In this document: piece after piece, positions 1 to 9,490 of the stretch | Layout: every line of letters starts with the position of its first letter | Position numbering within the stretch: the stretch's first letter is position 1 | NCBI GenBank assembly: GCA_050084515.1 | Contig: CM114272.1 | Coordinates: forward strand, 6,262,001 to 6,326,000 | From: Blasia pusilla | Lineage: Eukaryota; Marchantiophyta; Marchantiopsida; Blasiales | Direction of reading: 5' to 3' | DNA length: 64,000 bases | The notes under the pieces: generated by a model | Database searches by the model: none | What the model saw: the letters and a program-made list of their open reading frames with translations, nothing else | What the model was told of the DNA's origin: nothing | Program-made: the position numbers and the translations under genes

Positions 1-2100
1 CTCTCACTACACACTTCTGTTTATTAAAATGGCAAGTGAGGTTAGTCATGGGTTTTCTTTCATGTGTGTCATAGTTGTATGGAAGGCATCCCACCTTAAA
101 GTTATTATTTTTTCCAAATTAATGGATTTATCAAAAATGCATAGTTTCCATATCTCCATGACGTGTATAAGGGAAGGAATTTTTGAATTTTTTAATAACA
201 CTCACACTTTAAAATATGATATTTTAGAGTCTGAAATTGAAGGAAAAAAGAAGAGAAGGACGAACCATCAAGATACAACCTATTTGACGTTTGTTTGAAT
301 ATTTATGGTATCAAATGGAAATAATTTCAACTTCCTTCCCCCTCTATATATGAGAGAACACATTCTACAATCATCTTTCGCTAATCCATGTGCTTGCTAG
401 TCTTGGGATCATGTTGAGGGCATGTCTCTTTTTTTGCAAATACGAGGATTATCTTTTTGACAAATCCTAAAATTTACCCAAAATATAAGTGGTTACCTAT
501 CTCAATCCAACCTTCACAATAATTTTTTGGTCAATTATGGCATATAATTTCCAACTTCCCCCAATGTATGTAAGGGGAGACATTATCCAATCCCCTTAAT
601 TTACCAAATCCATATGCTTGTCGGCCTCCAAGGCCATATACTTTCAAAACATAATAAGGAGTAATGGCAGACATTACCTAGGAGGATATTAAGAGGATAT
701 GTTGCTTTGATCTAAAAGCCTAGTGTACATATTGTATGCATAAGTGCTTTTCAATATAGCCTTATAGCACCATGAAGAAGATATGTTAGACAAAATATCA
801 TGGAAATGTAAGAGAATACAAGCAATTTCTTGCCAGATTGTCACCCAAATTTTTATGTGACATAACAAAACCACATAAACGTCTTTCAATTATGCAAAAC
901 CACTAATTTAAAACAAATAAACCCCAAATTAGTGTAATCTAAAATAATTTGGGTTAAATAGAGTCACAAAGAAAAGTATACTTTGATATCCACAGTGATA
1001 ACCCATATGTGGTATTGGAAGAGAATTTAAGATTGATGACGGATTGTCTCCCTATAAATTCTTGGGCAGAGATCTACGAAAATCTAAGCACGTAGAAATT
1101 TCCAAGCATCACCATTCTTATCTAGATATTCAAGCACCTCTTTGTTTGTCATTATCAATTGTAGAATATAATTTTCATCGGTCAAAAGGGCTTTTACTTG
1201 TAACGCAAAATTCTCAATGATCTCAAGTAAGCCATAAATGATTTTATCTAAAAGGGAACTTTATGGCTTTTGTAGAAAGATTTGTTGAGTGTGAAATCCC
1301 TTCACAATAGATTCCATAGTATTGAAAAAATCTGAACTTACCTTCAACCTAGTTGACAACCCTTGCAAATGTGAAAATGTTCCCTATGAGACTCTGGTAC
1401 ATGGTTTCTTGCAAGGCAGCTAAAAATTTTCTCAAATGCATCATCAAAGTTCCTATTCAAATATGATAAAGATAACCTCGTTCTAAATAGTGGAGATTAA
1501 GAATCAGTATGGCTAGATTTCCTAATGTCTACATGTAATATCTTCTCTTGATCGTCTTCTTTGAGTGTTCATGGAGGTCCGAACACCTGTTGGAGCTCAA
1601 TCATAACTTTTTGGTCCTCTCCCTTACATCAATACTTTCCAAGTTGACTAAAAAAATGGAGATATAGAGAGAGGAGGCAATTATTTGTCTTATAAATGGA
1701 GGATATTAGCATGAAATCAAGAATTTTATTTCTTAAGGAAGGAAGACTCTCTATAGCTCCTTTGAAATGCTCCATTTTCTTCGAGTGTAGGGCTTAAACG
1801 TAACAAAACCTTAGCGAATAGCCTAATTTTAGAACAAATAAGTCAATTTTTATACACAGTTGTGCGCATACACATCGCTGTCACCAAACACACAGAAAAA
1901 CACGCACGATCCCATGCTAACTCATGGCATCCAAACAACGAGACAAGAAGTACTAAAATCTCTCTAGTCGCCCCCCTAGCTGGTGGTTAGGTCCCTCTAA
2001 CTCCAGATAGCCATCTATCCCTACCTACCATGACAAACATCTCTCAGACGCTAAAAAAAGAAGGCCGGGTGCTCATATGGCCCCATTCTTAGTCGCCTTC
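1..2100. other. AT-rich intergenic DNA, no gene recognised
   Basis: Open frames here are short (under 90 codons) and lack recognisable motifs or coding bias. Two diverged copies of a roughly 80-bp block can be seen near 329-410 and 552-633 (both contain a run of CTTCCCCC-type sequence, then AATCCATRTGCTTG). The 3' LTR of the neighbouring minus-strand retroelement should lie in or left of this stretch, but no convincing match to the candidate 5' LTR near 9.6-11.7 kb could be seen by eye. Confidence 0.6.
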
Positions 2101-2153
2101 TTGTCATCCATATCATAGAAAAAGTCGGAATTGAAACCTACCCACTATCTCCT

Positions 2154-2468
2154 CTATGTACATCTGGGATACATCCATCGTCCCCGAGGAACCCAAGTTC
2201 AGACATGCCATATGCCAACCTCTTGAACAACCATCACAGACTAGCATCGTGGCCGCACCACGGCAGAACCACACAACATACAATGCAAGCCTGCAGGAAC
2301 TACTGCTAAGCCCGGATCCACTATACCATCAATGTTAGGAAGGTGACATGGTGCAAAATTACGCACATGGTCCTTCCATACCATACCGCCGCGTCGCTCC
2401 AGCAAGAGAACACCGGATGGCAAAACGTCACGCACTCTCAAGATAGTGCGCCCTGCAGTCACATCCAA
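2154..2468 (-). pseudogene. gypsy-1 pol C-terminus: integrase tail plus PHD-type zinc finger (frameshifted)
   Basis: The first part (2,468-2,290) is the integrase C-terminal tail, with the motif GVLLLERRGGMVWKDHVRNF. It then runs into HCMLCGS, the first Cys pair of a zinc finger. One frameshift later the minus strand reads ATMLVCDGCSRGWHMACL, and after a second frameshift GRWMYPRCT followed by a stop codon at about 2,154. Together these give the C4HC3 layout of a PHD finger (C-x2-C, CDGC, GWH-x2-C, W-x2-P-x-C). The penultimate zinc ligand is Tyr instead of Cys in this copy (YPRC). PHD fingers usually read histone tails. At the end of an integrase such a domain could act in target choice, as chromodomains do in chromoviruses, but that role is inferred. 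The domain is broken in this copy. Confidence 0.75.
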
Positions 2469-2483
2469 CGTCGTCGGTGGCGT

Positions 2484-3625
2484 CTACTTCAAGTAGACAT
2501 AATCTTCCTGATGAAACCTCCGGATAGTTGGTCGATAACCACGACCCCGAATAGTCGCATACCTCAACGTATCCCGATGTTGCGCAATCGCCAAGTTCTC
2601 GAATGCCATGGGCATCACTCTCCAAAACAACTCAGCCCTCTGAGAACATGCTTGCATCCATACATCTAGGTCATCAAGGTCGAGCACCTCACCAACATCT
2701 TGACGAATGGCCGTAGGTAAATCTGACTCTCGGCCATAAAGTAGCAAGCACGGTGAAAAAGACGCTAAGGATGCGTGCCTGCTGAATCTGTATCCCATCG
2801 CCAACCATGACAACTGGAGGTCCCAATCTCCTAGGTGACCTTTCTGCAAGCCATACTTGCATAAACCCCTCTTCACCGTCAGCACAACTCTCTCCGCTAA
2901 TCCATCCACCTCGGGATGATCTCGCGAAGTAGTGCGGTGATTGATCAGTGCTTGATCACACAAGGCTTGGAACTCACCGCGAAACTTGGTACCCTGGTCT
3001 GTCAACACCTCAACCGGTGCGCCATAATGACTCAGCACTGTGTCAAGGAAGGCATAAGCTACCCCCTCACTCGCTTTTTCAGGCAATGCAACCAACTCGA
3101 TCCACTTTGAGAAGTGCTCCATCATCACCAACACATAACGATTGTGACGCTCTGTCAAAGGCAAAGGTCCTGCAAAATCCAAACTCCATCTATACCTTAA
3201 GCCCATGATCGGTTTAGGGTTTAGGGGAATGGAGTCGGAGCATTGAACGATGCTCGGACCGGATCACACACCATGCACCTGGCAACAAACTGTTGAACGT
3301 CAGTCTACATGTCTCGCCACCAATACTGAATCTGAAGCAAGCTGTACGTCCGCTTCACCCCAAAGTGACCCAACTCCTCGTGGCCATGCTGCACTAGTCG
3401 TGCTCTCTGCAAAGGATGCGGCACTACGCGTATTGTGCCATCCTCCCAAACCCTCAAAACATGTGTCCCCTCCCAACGGAACCGTTTGGCCCGCTGTAGG
3501 ATCCGATCCCGCTCTCTAGCATCCACGGTGCTCGCAACGCTGTCCGTACGAAGGTACTCCAAGACTACTCCATCATCATGAATATCTCGGCCACTTGTCG
3601 TGTCCTCACTGACCTCGGGATCCAA
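2484..3625 (-). pseudogene. gypsy-1 integrase: H2C2 zinc-binding domain and DDE core
   Basis: The N-terminal part (3,625-3,305) ends with HEELGHFGVKRTYSLLQ, the His pair of the retroviral-type integrase zinc-binding domain. The Cys pair (CMVCD) lies just beyond an in-frame stop near 3,300. The core (3,206-2,484, 240 codons open) shows the three acidic residues in context: LDFAGPLPL, VLTDQGTKF and DHPEVDGLAERV. A frameshift near 3,210 separates the two parts. Integrase inserts the cDNA into the host genome. The core alone is still open, but the enzyme as a whole is split, so it is treated as a pseudogene. Confidence 0.9.
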
Positions 3626-3659
3626 GGACTCTAACTAGACCTCGCCATCGAAGTCTCCA

Positions 3660-4480
3660 CACTCTGGCTCTCCATAGCCAACATGCCTAAATAGGCTAAG
3701 GCGTGCCATCCTGGCACCGACTCCTCATCACTCTCTCCATGCCATCGAGCTCCAGTCGCATCTCACTAACTCGGCCATGGGTTACGATTCAACCCATCTG
3801 CATCCAGGTTGAGCGTCCCAGGTCTATGTACCACATGAAAATCATACTCTTGCAACAACAGAGCCCATCTCGCAAGCTTTCTTGTAAGCTTGTCGGACTC
3901 CATCAACCACTTCAGTGGTTGATGATCAGTGATGATGGTAAAGGGGTTGCCGAATAAGTAACATCTGAAATGCGCGACAGCTCACACTGCAGCCAAGCAC
4001 TCACCCTCATACGAGCTCATTGGCTCTCGTCAAGCCCAATCCTCTGAATGACGCTTTCCCCAACATCAGGGGTTGCGCTCCTGAATCAAACAAGACGCGC
4101 TACGGACTAAAAGCTCTACCTCCAAGACTCACCAACTAGAAGACCTCCCCTTGGTTATCCAGCAACACAATACGAGGAGAAGCCATGGCAGGCTCTATTG
4201 CGGGTCTAACGGGCATCTCCGCCATCCTAGTAGCCGCAGCCTGCCATGAATCTCACGTGGACGGCCCGAGCATCCGCTCCAAGGGCAGGTCTATCACCTC
4301 CTTTGCAATCACCTTTGAACGTGATGCAGGAACTCCAACTCCATGCTCACATAGTATAGCGGCCAGCCGAAAAGCCTCGGCGGGCGTACCCCCCAACGTT
4401 ATAACATCGGAAGCAGAAAATAAAGGAGTGCGGTACACAATGGTGGTCGCCCCTAACAACGTGCTCGACACATGCCCATT
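3660..4480 (-). repeat. Duplicated protease and RNase H segments inside gypsy-1
   Basis: Bases 4,027-4,480 repeat the protease region at 7,193-7,640, and 3,768-4,016 repeat the RNase H segment at 4,490-4,742. Each pair is nearly identical over a few hundred bases. The RNase H copy at 3.7-4.0 kb runs straight on into the integrase frame. It is therefore the original continuation, and the protease-plus-RNase H block between is the inserted duplicate. The arrangement suggests template switching during reverse transcription or unequal recombination between two element copies. Confidence 0.85.
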
Positions 4481-4489
4481 GAGCTCCAG

Positions 4490-4957
4490 TCGCTGACTCG
4501 GGCATGGGTTACCACTCAACCCATCTACATCCTGGTTGAGCGTCCCAAGTCTATGTACCATATGAAAATCATACTCTTGCAACAACAGAGCCCATCTCGC
4601 AAGCTTTCTTGTAAGCTTGTCGGACTCCATGAACCACTTCAGTGGTTGATGATCAGTGATCATGGTAAAGGGGTTTTCGAATAAGTAACATCTGAAATGC
4701 GCGACAGCTCACACTACAGCCAAGCACTCACCCTCATACGAGCTGTATTTCATCTCTGCAGCGTTGTTCGAGTGGCTAGCATAAGCCACCATAAACTCTC
4801 TACCCTCATCATCATGTTGGGTGAGCACTGCTCCAAGCCCCAACATTCTCCTATTTGTGTGCAATTGGAAAGGACGCCCCCGGATTGGTCTCCTGAAGAT
4901 GGGCGTAGACGTAAATTTTTCCTTGAGCAACTGAAATGCTCGCTCTCGCTCATCCCC
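4490..4957 (-). pseudogene. gypsy-1 RNase H domain
   Basis: The frame reads LGLGAVLTQHDDEGREFMV, AYASHSNNAAEMKYSSYEGE and ITDHQPLKWFMESDKL, the RNase H region of Ty3/gypsy pol that degrades the RNA strand during reverse transcription. The first catalytic Asp appears as Asn in FQLHTN, and a TGA replaces the Trp codon expected in the C-L-A-V-V-W-A-V context near 4,706. Both changes would inactivate it. After the sequence DGLSGNPCPSQ the frame runs into the duplicated protease block. Confidence 0.85.
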
Positions 4958-5300
4958 CTAGTGCCACTTATGATCCACCTTTGTCAGCAAGGTCAGGGGC
5001 TTCGCAATCGAACTGAATCCCTTGATGTACCGCCGATAGAAGTTCCCCAATCCCATGAATGCGCGAACACGGCTCACATCTGTAGGGCGTGGAATGCGTG
5101 AGATAGCCTCTACCTTTGTATGCTGAACACCAAGGCCCCTTGGGTATATCGTATGACCCAAGTACTCAATCTGGTCGTAGAAGAACTTGCACTTGCCTGG
5201 ATGTAGCTTCAGCCCATGTAATTGCAATCGTCGAAACACCTCCTCTAGCTGTCGCTCATGCTCCTCAACCGTGGCTCCCAAGTCTCCATCGTGACTATGG
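4958..5300 (-). pseudogene. gypsy-1 reverse transcriptase remnant (palm C-terminus and thumb only)
   Basis: The translated block HPGKCKFFYDQIEYLGHTI followed by VRAFMGLGNFYRRYIKGFS is the thumb/connection region of gypsy reverse transcriptase. The fingers and the catalytic palm motif (YLDD/FLDD) are missing. The frame starts at the SHDGDLGATVEEHE segment, which normally lies a few residues after that motif. The bases immediately upstream (5,300-5,340) belong to the methyltransferase-side linker. An internal deletion of several hundred bases has therefore removed the catalytic core. Confidence 0.85.
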
Positions 5301-5331
5301 TAGGACTCTCTGGCGCGGGTATCGGTGGTTG

Positions 5332-5667
5332 CTATGGTGCAACCCTATCTCGAACAACAACGCTCGGCTGCTCTTCTGCAGCCAACTGCAAACTCTGATC
5401 TCCTCCACATGCAGTGCCCGAAACCACGCTCGATGTTGTGGCTATCATCTCCTCGCGTACCTGCAAAACATCCCAAGAAGTCCAAGGGTGTCTCTCCCCA
5501 TCTCCTCTGGTGCGTAGATCTCCTCGGGTCTCGCCCCTAGCCATTGCCTCCACCGTCTCGGTAGGCATGGGGCTCACCAATACAACCGCTGTGATCAGTC
5601 GCGATCTCATACGACGCTGCTCAGCCACTCCCAAGCTGAGGATCCATGTCAAGTAAATCAGGTCCAT
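5332..5667 (-). pseudogene. gypsy-1 linker between methyltransferase and reverse transcriptase
   Basis: This 111-codon open stretch continues the reading frame of the methyltransferase domain past its last motif. It has no recognisable domain and is rich in Arg, Glu, Thr and Val. It ends at a stop at the edge of the RT deletion. It is probably the N-terminal extension of the RT module. Confidence 0.55.
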
Positions 5668-6534
5668 CGCCTAACCCAAGACATGGCGCCGTGATGCCTC
5701 TGACACTGACGGTACTGCCGTCACTCTTGTGGGAAATCCCATCACTTGCTCTCTCTTATCGGCGTTGGGCTCCACCAACCGCTGAACCTAGTCACCCAAA
5801 CCAAGCCAGGACCGGCCTGCCTACCCTGCCCGCGGCCTGCCTACCCTGTTGACCACAGTCAACGGTGGTCAATCATCGTGCCTCACTGCTTGTGATCGAC
5901 GACCAGGATCTAGAATGGAATCCACTAACAAATGGGAGGGGCGCTCCACTCTCGCATACGCCCTCTGTAACACCGCATGGGGCACCAAGTTGGTCCACTA
6001 TAGACGCAGACGATGGGCTCTAGAATCTACACTCGCCGCATCCAAGAACATTGCTGGGCCAATCCAAGCAGGCACCTGATGAGCACTCACCACCACCTGT
6101 GACCTGGAGTCTCCTAAGATCGGCACATTCTCCAGAATGTAGGCTAGAGAACGAGACTGGTGCTCCTGCAACTGTCGTAAGACCCTCAACATCTCCCAAA
6201 ACAACCTGGACTAAGTGTCAGCCAACCCGCTGCCTCGTCCAGAATTCGATTGGCTCTGACATGGCCAACCGGAAATGACCAAATCAATGGTCCCTACCCG
6301 ATCTAAGTCCTGTGCCCCCAACAACGGGATATCCCTTGGTAGGGAACTCTGGTACCCATGTACTGCGGACGCAGAAAATAAGTCGGGAAAATGTAGTCGT
6401 AACTGCGCCACATGTTGTAGTGAGACACGCCTTGCAACATCATCACTCTCCACATACAGGTACTGTTGTACTCGCACTCCTGCCTGCAAAACAACAGCTA
6501 ACCTGGTGCTAATCCCTCCAAAGAGATCTAACAC
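5640..6534 (-). pseudogene. C5-cytosine DNA methyltransferase domain inside gypsy-1 pol
   Basis: A single reading frame, interrupted only by nonsense codons, carries the ordered catalytic motifs of C5-cytosine DNA methyltransferases. Motif I (SAM binding) is VLDLFGGISTRLAVVL at the start. Motif IV is VISGWPCQSQS, with the PCQ catalytic Cys encoded at 6,256-6,264. Motif VI is YILENVP, with ENV encoded at 6,124-6,132. A motif VIII-like SRAHRLRL is followed by WTNLVPH. The C-terminal motifs are REQVMGFP near 5,731-5,750 and the motif X-like SRRHVLG. The LDLFGGIST and AHRLR contexts point to the DNMT3/DRM-like side of the family, but a tree would be needed. The enzyme transfers methyl groups from SAM to cytosine in DNA. 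At least four in-frame stops make this copy dead; the one just before motif I is TGA in the context ATT-TGA-GTG, as expected from a CGA codon. Confidence 0.88.
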
Positions 6535-6933
6535 TCAAATACCCTCCCCCGAGATATACCACACAATGGATGTGGTATCCAAGGGTATCATCGTAGCACT
6601 CCCTGCTACCTCGGGTTCCTCAGACCCGTCACGCTCCGGTGCAAACGCTTCGCTCCACGCGGTCTGCACGTACTCATCTGCCAATCGTCGAAGCTCCTCA
6701 GTCGAGCCCCACAACGGCACCTCTCTTCCACAAAATGATGCAGCTACCATAACACTCCTCTCCATAGAAATGTCAGGAACGGGAGTATCCTTTGCATGGA
6801 CATGTCCCTCAATCAAATCAGTAGGCCAAGTGATGGCATTGCTAAATGCTGCTAAGGTCGTCATCTCTCCTGGCCGTTGCTCGATCACTGCACCTGTGAA
6901 TCAAACGGGTAATGAGCTAAGGCGCCCATCACC
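6535..6933 (-). pseudogene. gypsy-1 linker between protease and methyltransferase
   Basis: This open frame (118 codons from 6,888) has no recognised domain. It is in frame with the methyltransferase that follows: the stop codon at 6,535-6,537 directly precedes motif I. It contains MIEQRPGEMTTLAAF and later WGSTEELRRLADEYVQTAW. It may be an N-terminal extension of the methyltransferase or part of the protease-side polyprotein. Confidence 0.55.
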
Positions 6934-7716
6934 TCACTGCCATCCTGGTCTATAGGATGCTGACTCCTCCCAATAATCCAGGGAAAACCCCATCGGGTAT
7001 AACACTCCTCCACCAACCAAGACGTCGTAGGACTCTGCATCAGTCACTATCGCCTTGGCGCGCACCACAGACTCATCAGTAGGATGTCCCGGGAAAATCC
7101 TCACCACAACCTCTTGTTGGATGATATACTGTGTGGTACTCACGCCACCCAAGGATGTCTGTATCGGGAATGGACAACGCTCCACATCGGCTCTTGTCAA
7201 GCCCAATCCTCTGAATGACGCTTTCCCCAACATCAGGGGTTGCCCTCCTGAATCCAACAAGACGTGCAGCGAACTAAAAGCTCTATCTCCAAGACTCACC
7301 AACTGGAAGATCTCTCCTCGGTTATCCAGCAACACAACACCAGGAGAAGCCATGGCACGCTCTATCGCGGGTCTAGCGGGCATCTCTGCCATCCTAGCAG
7401 CGGTAGCCTGTCATGAATCTGACGTGGACGGTCTGAGCATCCGCTCCAAGGGCAGGTCCATCACCTCCTCTGAAATCACCTCTGAATGTGATGTAGGAAC
7501 TCCAACTCCGCGCTCACATAGCAACGCGGCCAGCCGAAAAGCCTCGGCGGGCGTACCCCCCAACGTCATAACATCGGAAGCAGAAAATAAAGGAGTGCGG
7601 TACACAACGGTGGCCGCCCCCAAAAATGTGCTCGACACATGACCCCCCAACAATAGGAGTCGTCGCACTTGCTTCTCCCATCGCCCTCTGTGCCTGCACA
7701 CCAACAACATTACCAA
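6934..7716 (-). pseudogene. gypsy-1 aspartic protease region
   Basis: The frame at 7,392-6,934 contains SLHVLLDSGGQPLMLGKASF, with the D-S-G active-site triad of a retroviral-type aspartic protease at residues 47-49 of that frame. The preceding frame (7,716-7,411) includes VVYRTPLFSASDVMTLGGTP and a Leu/Ala-rich stretch. Its sequence recurs in the duplicated block at 4.0-4.5 kb. The protease would cleave the gag-pol polyprotein. Frame breaks separate this region from gag. Confidence 0.8.
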
Positions 7717-8090
7717 CTCTTAAGGAACCTTGATGAGGATCCATCGATGGGGTCCTCATCGCTTCGCACAACGTGAAAGAATGAGGAAGCCTAGTCTGTT
7801 TTCTGGCTTCCCCTCGCTGTGGATCCAACTCTGCGGCTGCTCCACGTGTCACAACTGCGGCGGCCTCCATCTGGGCAACCCCCGCACATCCAACCAGGAT
7901 CCTCCAGAGCTTTGGCTGCTCCATATGATGTCGATGCCACGGATCCGGCATCGGGTAACCTCAATGCCATAGCGGCAATGTGCTCCTATAGCTATTGTAT
8001 CTGAGCTGCCATCCCTGCCTCACGTCCGTCATCTCCCTTGGCGCGTCAAGGTGGTGGTACTCTACCTCCTCCACGGGCAGCTCCACCACC

Positions 8091-9490
8091 CTATCGGGCA
8101 ACTCCAGCTCCTCGTCCCCCAACGGGACCACCTGGTGCACGATCTCTAGGCCCACTCGGACCGGCTACTCGCTCTGGTGCCCTCTCTGGCCCTCGGTCCG
8201 AACGTAACTCAGGATGTAAACTGAAACACCTGGCGCGTGTATTACCATATCTCTTACAATAGTCACATTGATAACCTCCTGGTGCAGCACCATCTCCTCC
8301 TCCCTGCTGAGGCACACGTCCATGACCCTGACAAGTGCAATCACGCTCATGATGGGCTCCACCACATGACCAACAAGTAATAGTAGGCGGCTGCTGCTGA
8401 ACCGCATATGAAGGCGCAGATCTCTGTGCCACGGGCTCCCGAAATCCTCCTTGAGCTCGTGGTGCCACAATTGACCTATCTTGGAGTCCACGTTGCTGCA
8501 CAGGTGGCGCAGCCAATCGCGATTGCTCTCGCCCAGAACCCATCGTGGCTACGCTCTCCTCCGCCATGTTGCGCTCAATGTTCTCAGGGGTCCTAAAACT
8601 ATCTCTCAACGTAGGGGAGGTGTTCATAAGAAGCACCCCTCCCGCACCCGTGACCATAGGCTCTGGCCCAGCATCGCGTACCATGACTGGATAGCCTGAG
8701 CCTCTGTCACCCCTTGAGTGACGTTGATCAACCGGCGCAAGCGAATGTAAACCTCACGTAGACTCTCACATTTCTGGTAGTTGTGGATGCTCTATAACTT
8801 TTCCGTTCGTACCCCTTGGTAGCTCGCCCTCAACTCAGCAAAGAACTCAACCACGGGGTTGAACTTGGGACGAACCCGGCTAGACGATGCAACTGCTCCA
8901 GTGCGAGTGACCCTTCCTAAAACATCACTAGTGGAAGAGGAAGTAGCCTCTCCTGACTCCTCCTCCTCATCTGGGAACGGCTCCGTCCATGACACATAGT
9001 GGGGGTCGTAGTAGAGTCGCTATGCCTCAATCTCCTTGACATATCTGTGGGAGAACTCATGGTAATCGTCCATGGGTCCCCCCTCTAAATGCTGGAACAT
9101 ACCGTTCCATGCTGTAAACGGGTTGAACTCTCTAGAGTTCTTGGCCCGCTGGGAGTCACACCAACTCCTAAAATCTGCTACGAAATCGTGCAACTCAATC
9201 GTACCTACTGCACCTGAAAACCTACGCGGTCCTCTATCCCGGTCGACCATCTCGTACGCCCAACTGGTAGGACCACTCACAATGTGTGGCGATGTGCTCA
9301 CAAACTCCTCTACACCCTCCCCCTTGTCTGACGATGACACAGAAGGAGGTCGAGGTGGTCCCTGAAGTGAAGACCCTCGGAACCTCACACCACTCCGCGT
9401 AAAACCTCTAGAGCGACTCTCAGGTTCACCACCTTGCCTCTCAAAGTCCCAAACGAACGCCGTGATGACCCTCTTGCCCTTCTCACCCGA
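8091..9490 (-). pseudogene. gypsy-1 gag with two zinc knuckles
   Basis: Three adjacent minus-strand frames make up a gag-like protein. The N-terminal part (9,490-9,020) contains TIELHDFVADFRSWCDSQ and FNPFTAWNGMFQHLEGGP, typical of plant gypsy gag. The frame at 8,995-8,792 continues it. The C-terminal part (8,684-8,091) has CWSCGGAHHERDC, a CCHC-like knuckle with the last spacing shortened by one. A second knuckle, CDYCKRYGNTRARC, has the zinc-binding His replaced by Asn. Gag packages the element RNA. Frameshifts between the pieces inactivate it. Confidence 0.8.

Noticed and set aside
2916-3208. Plus-strand open frames opposite the gypsy-1 integrase
   Set aside because: They are antisense shadows of the integrase core; no motif or coding signature of their own.
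6275-6955. 226-codon plus-strand open frame
   Set aside because: It is antisense to the methyltransferase and its linker; its Ser/Thr/Pro-rich translation has no domain.
7055-7642. 195-codon plus-strand open frame
   Set aside because: It is antisense to the gypsy-1 protease, and its matching part appears again opposite the duplicated protease block.
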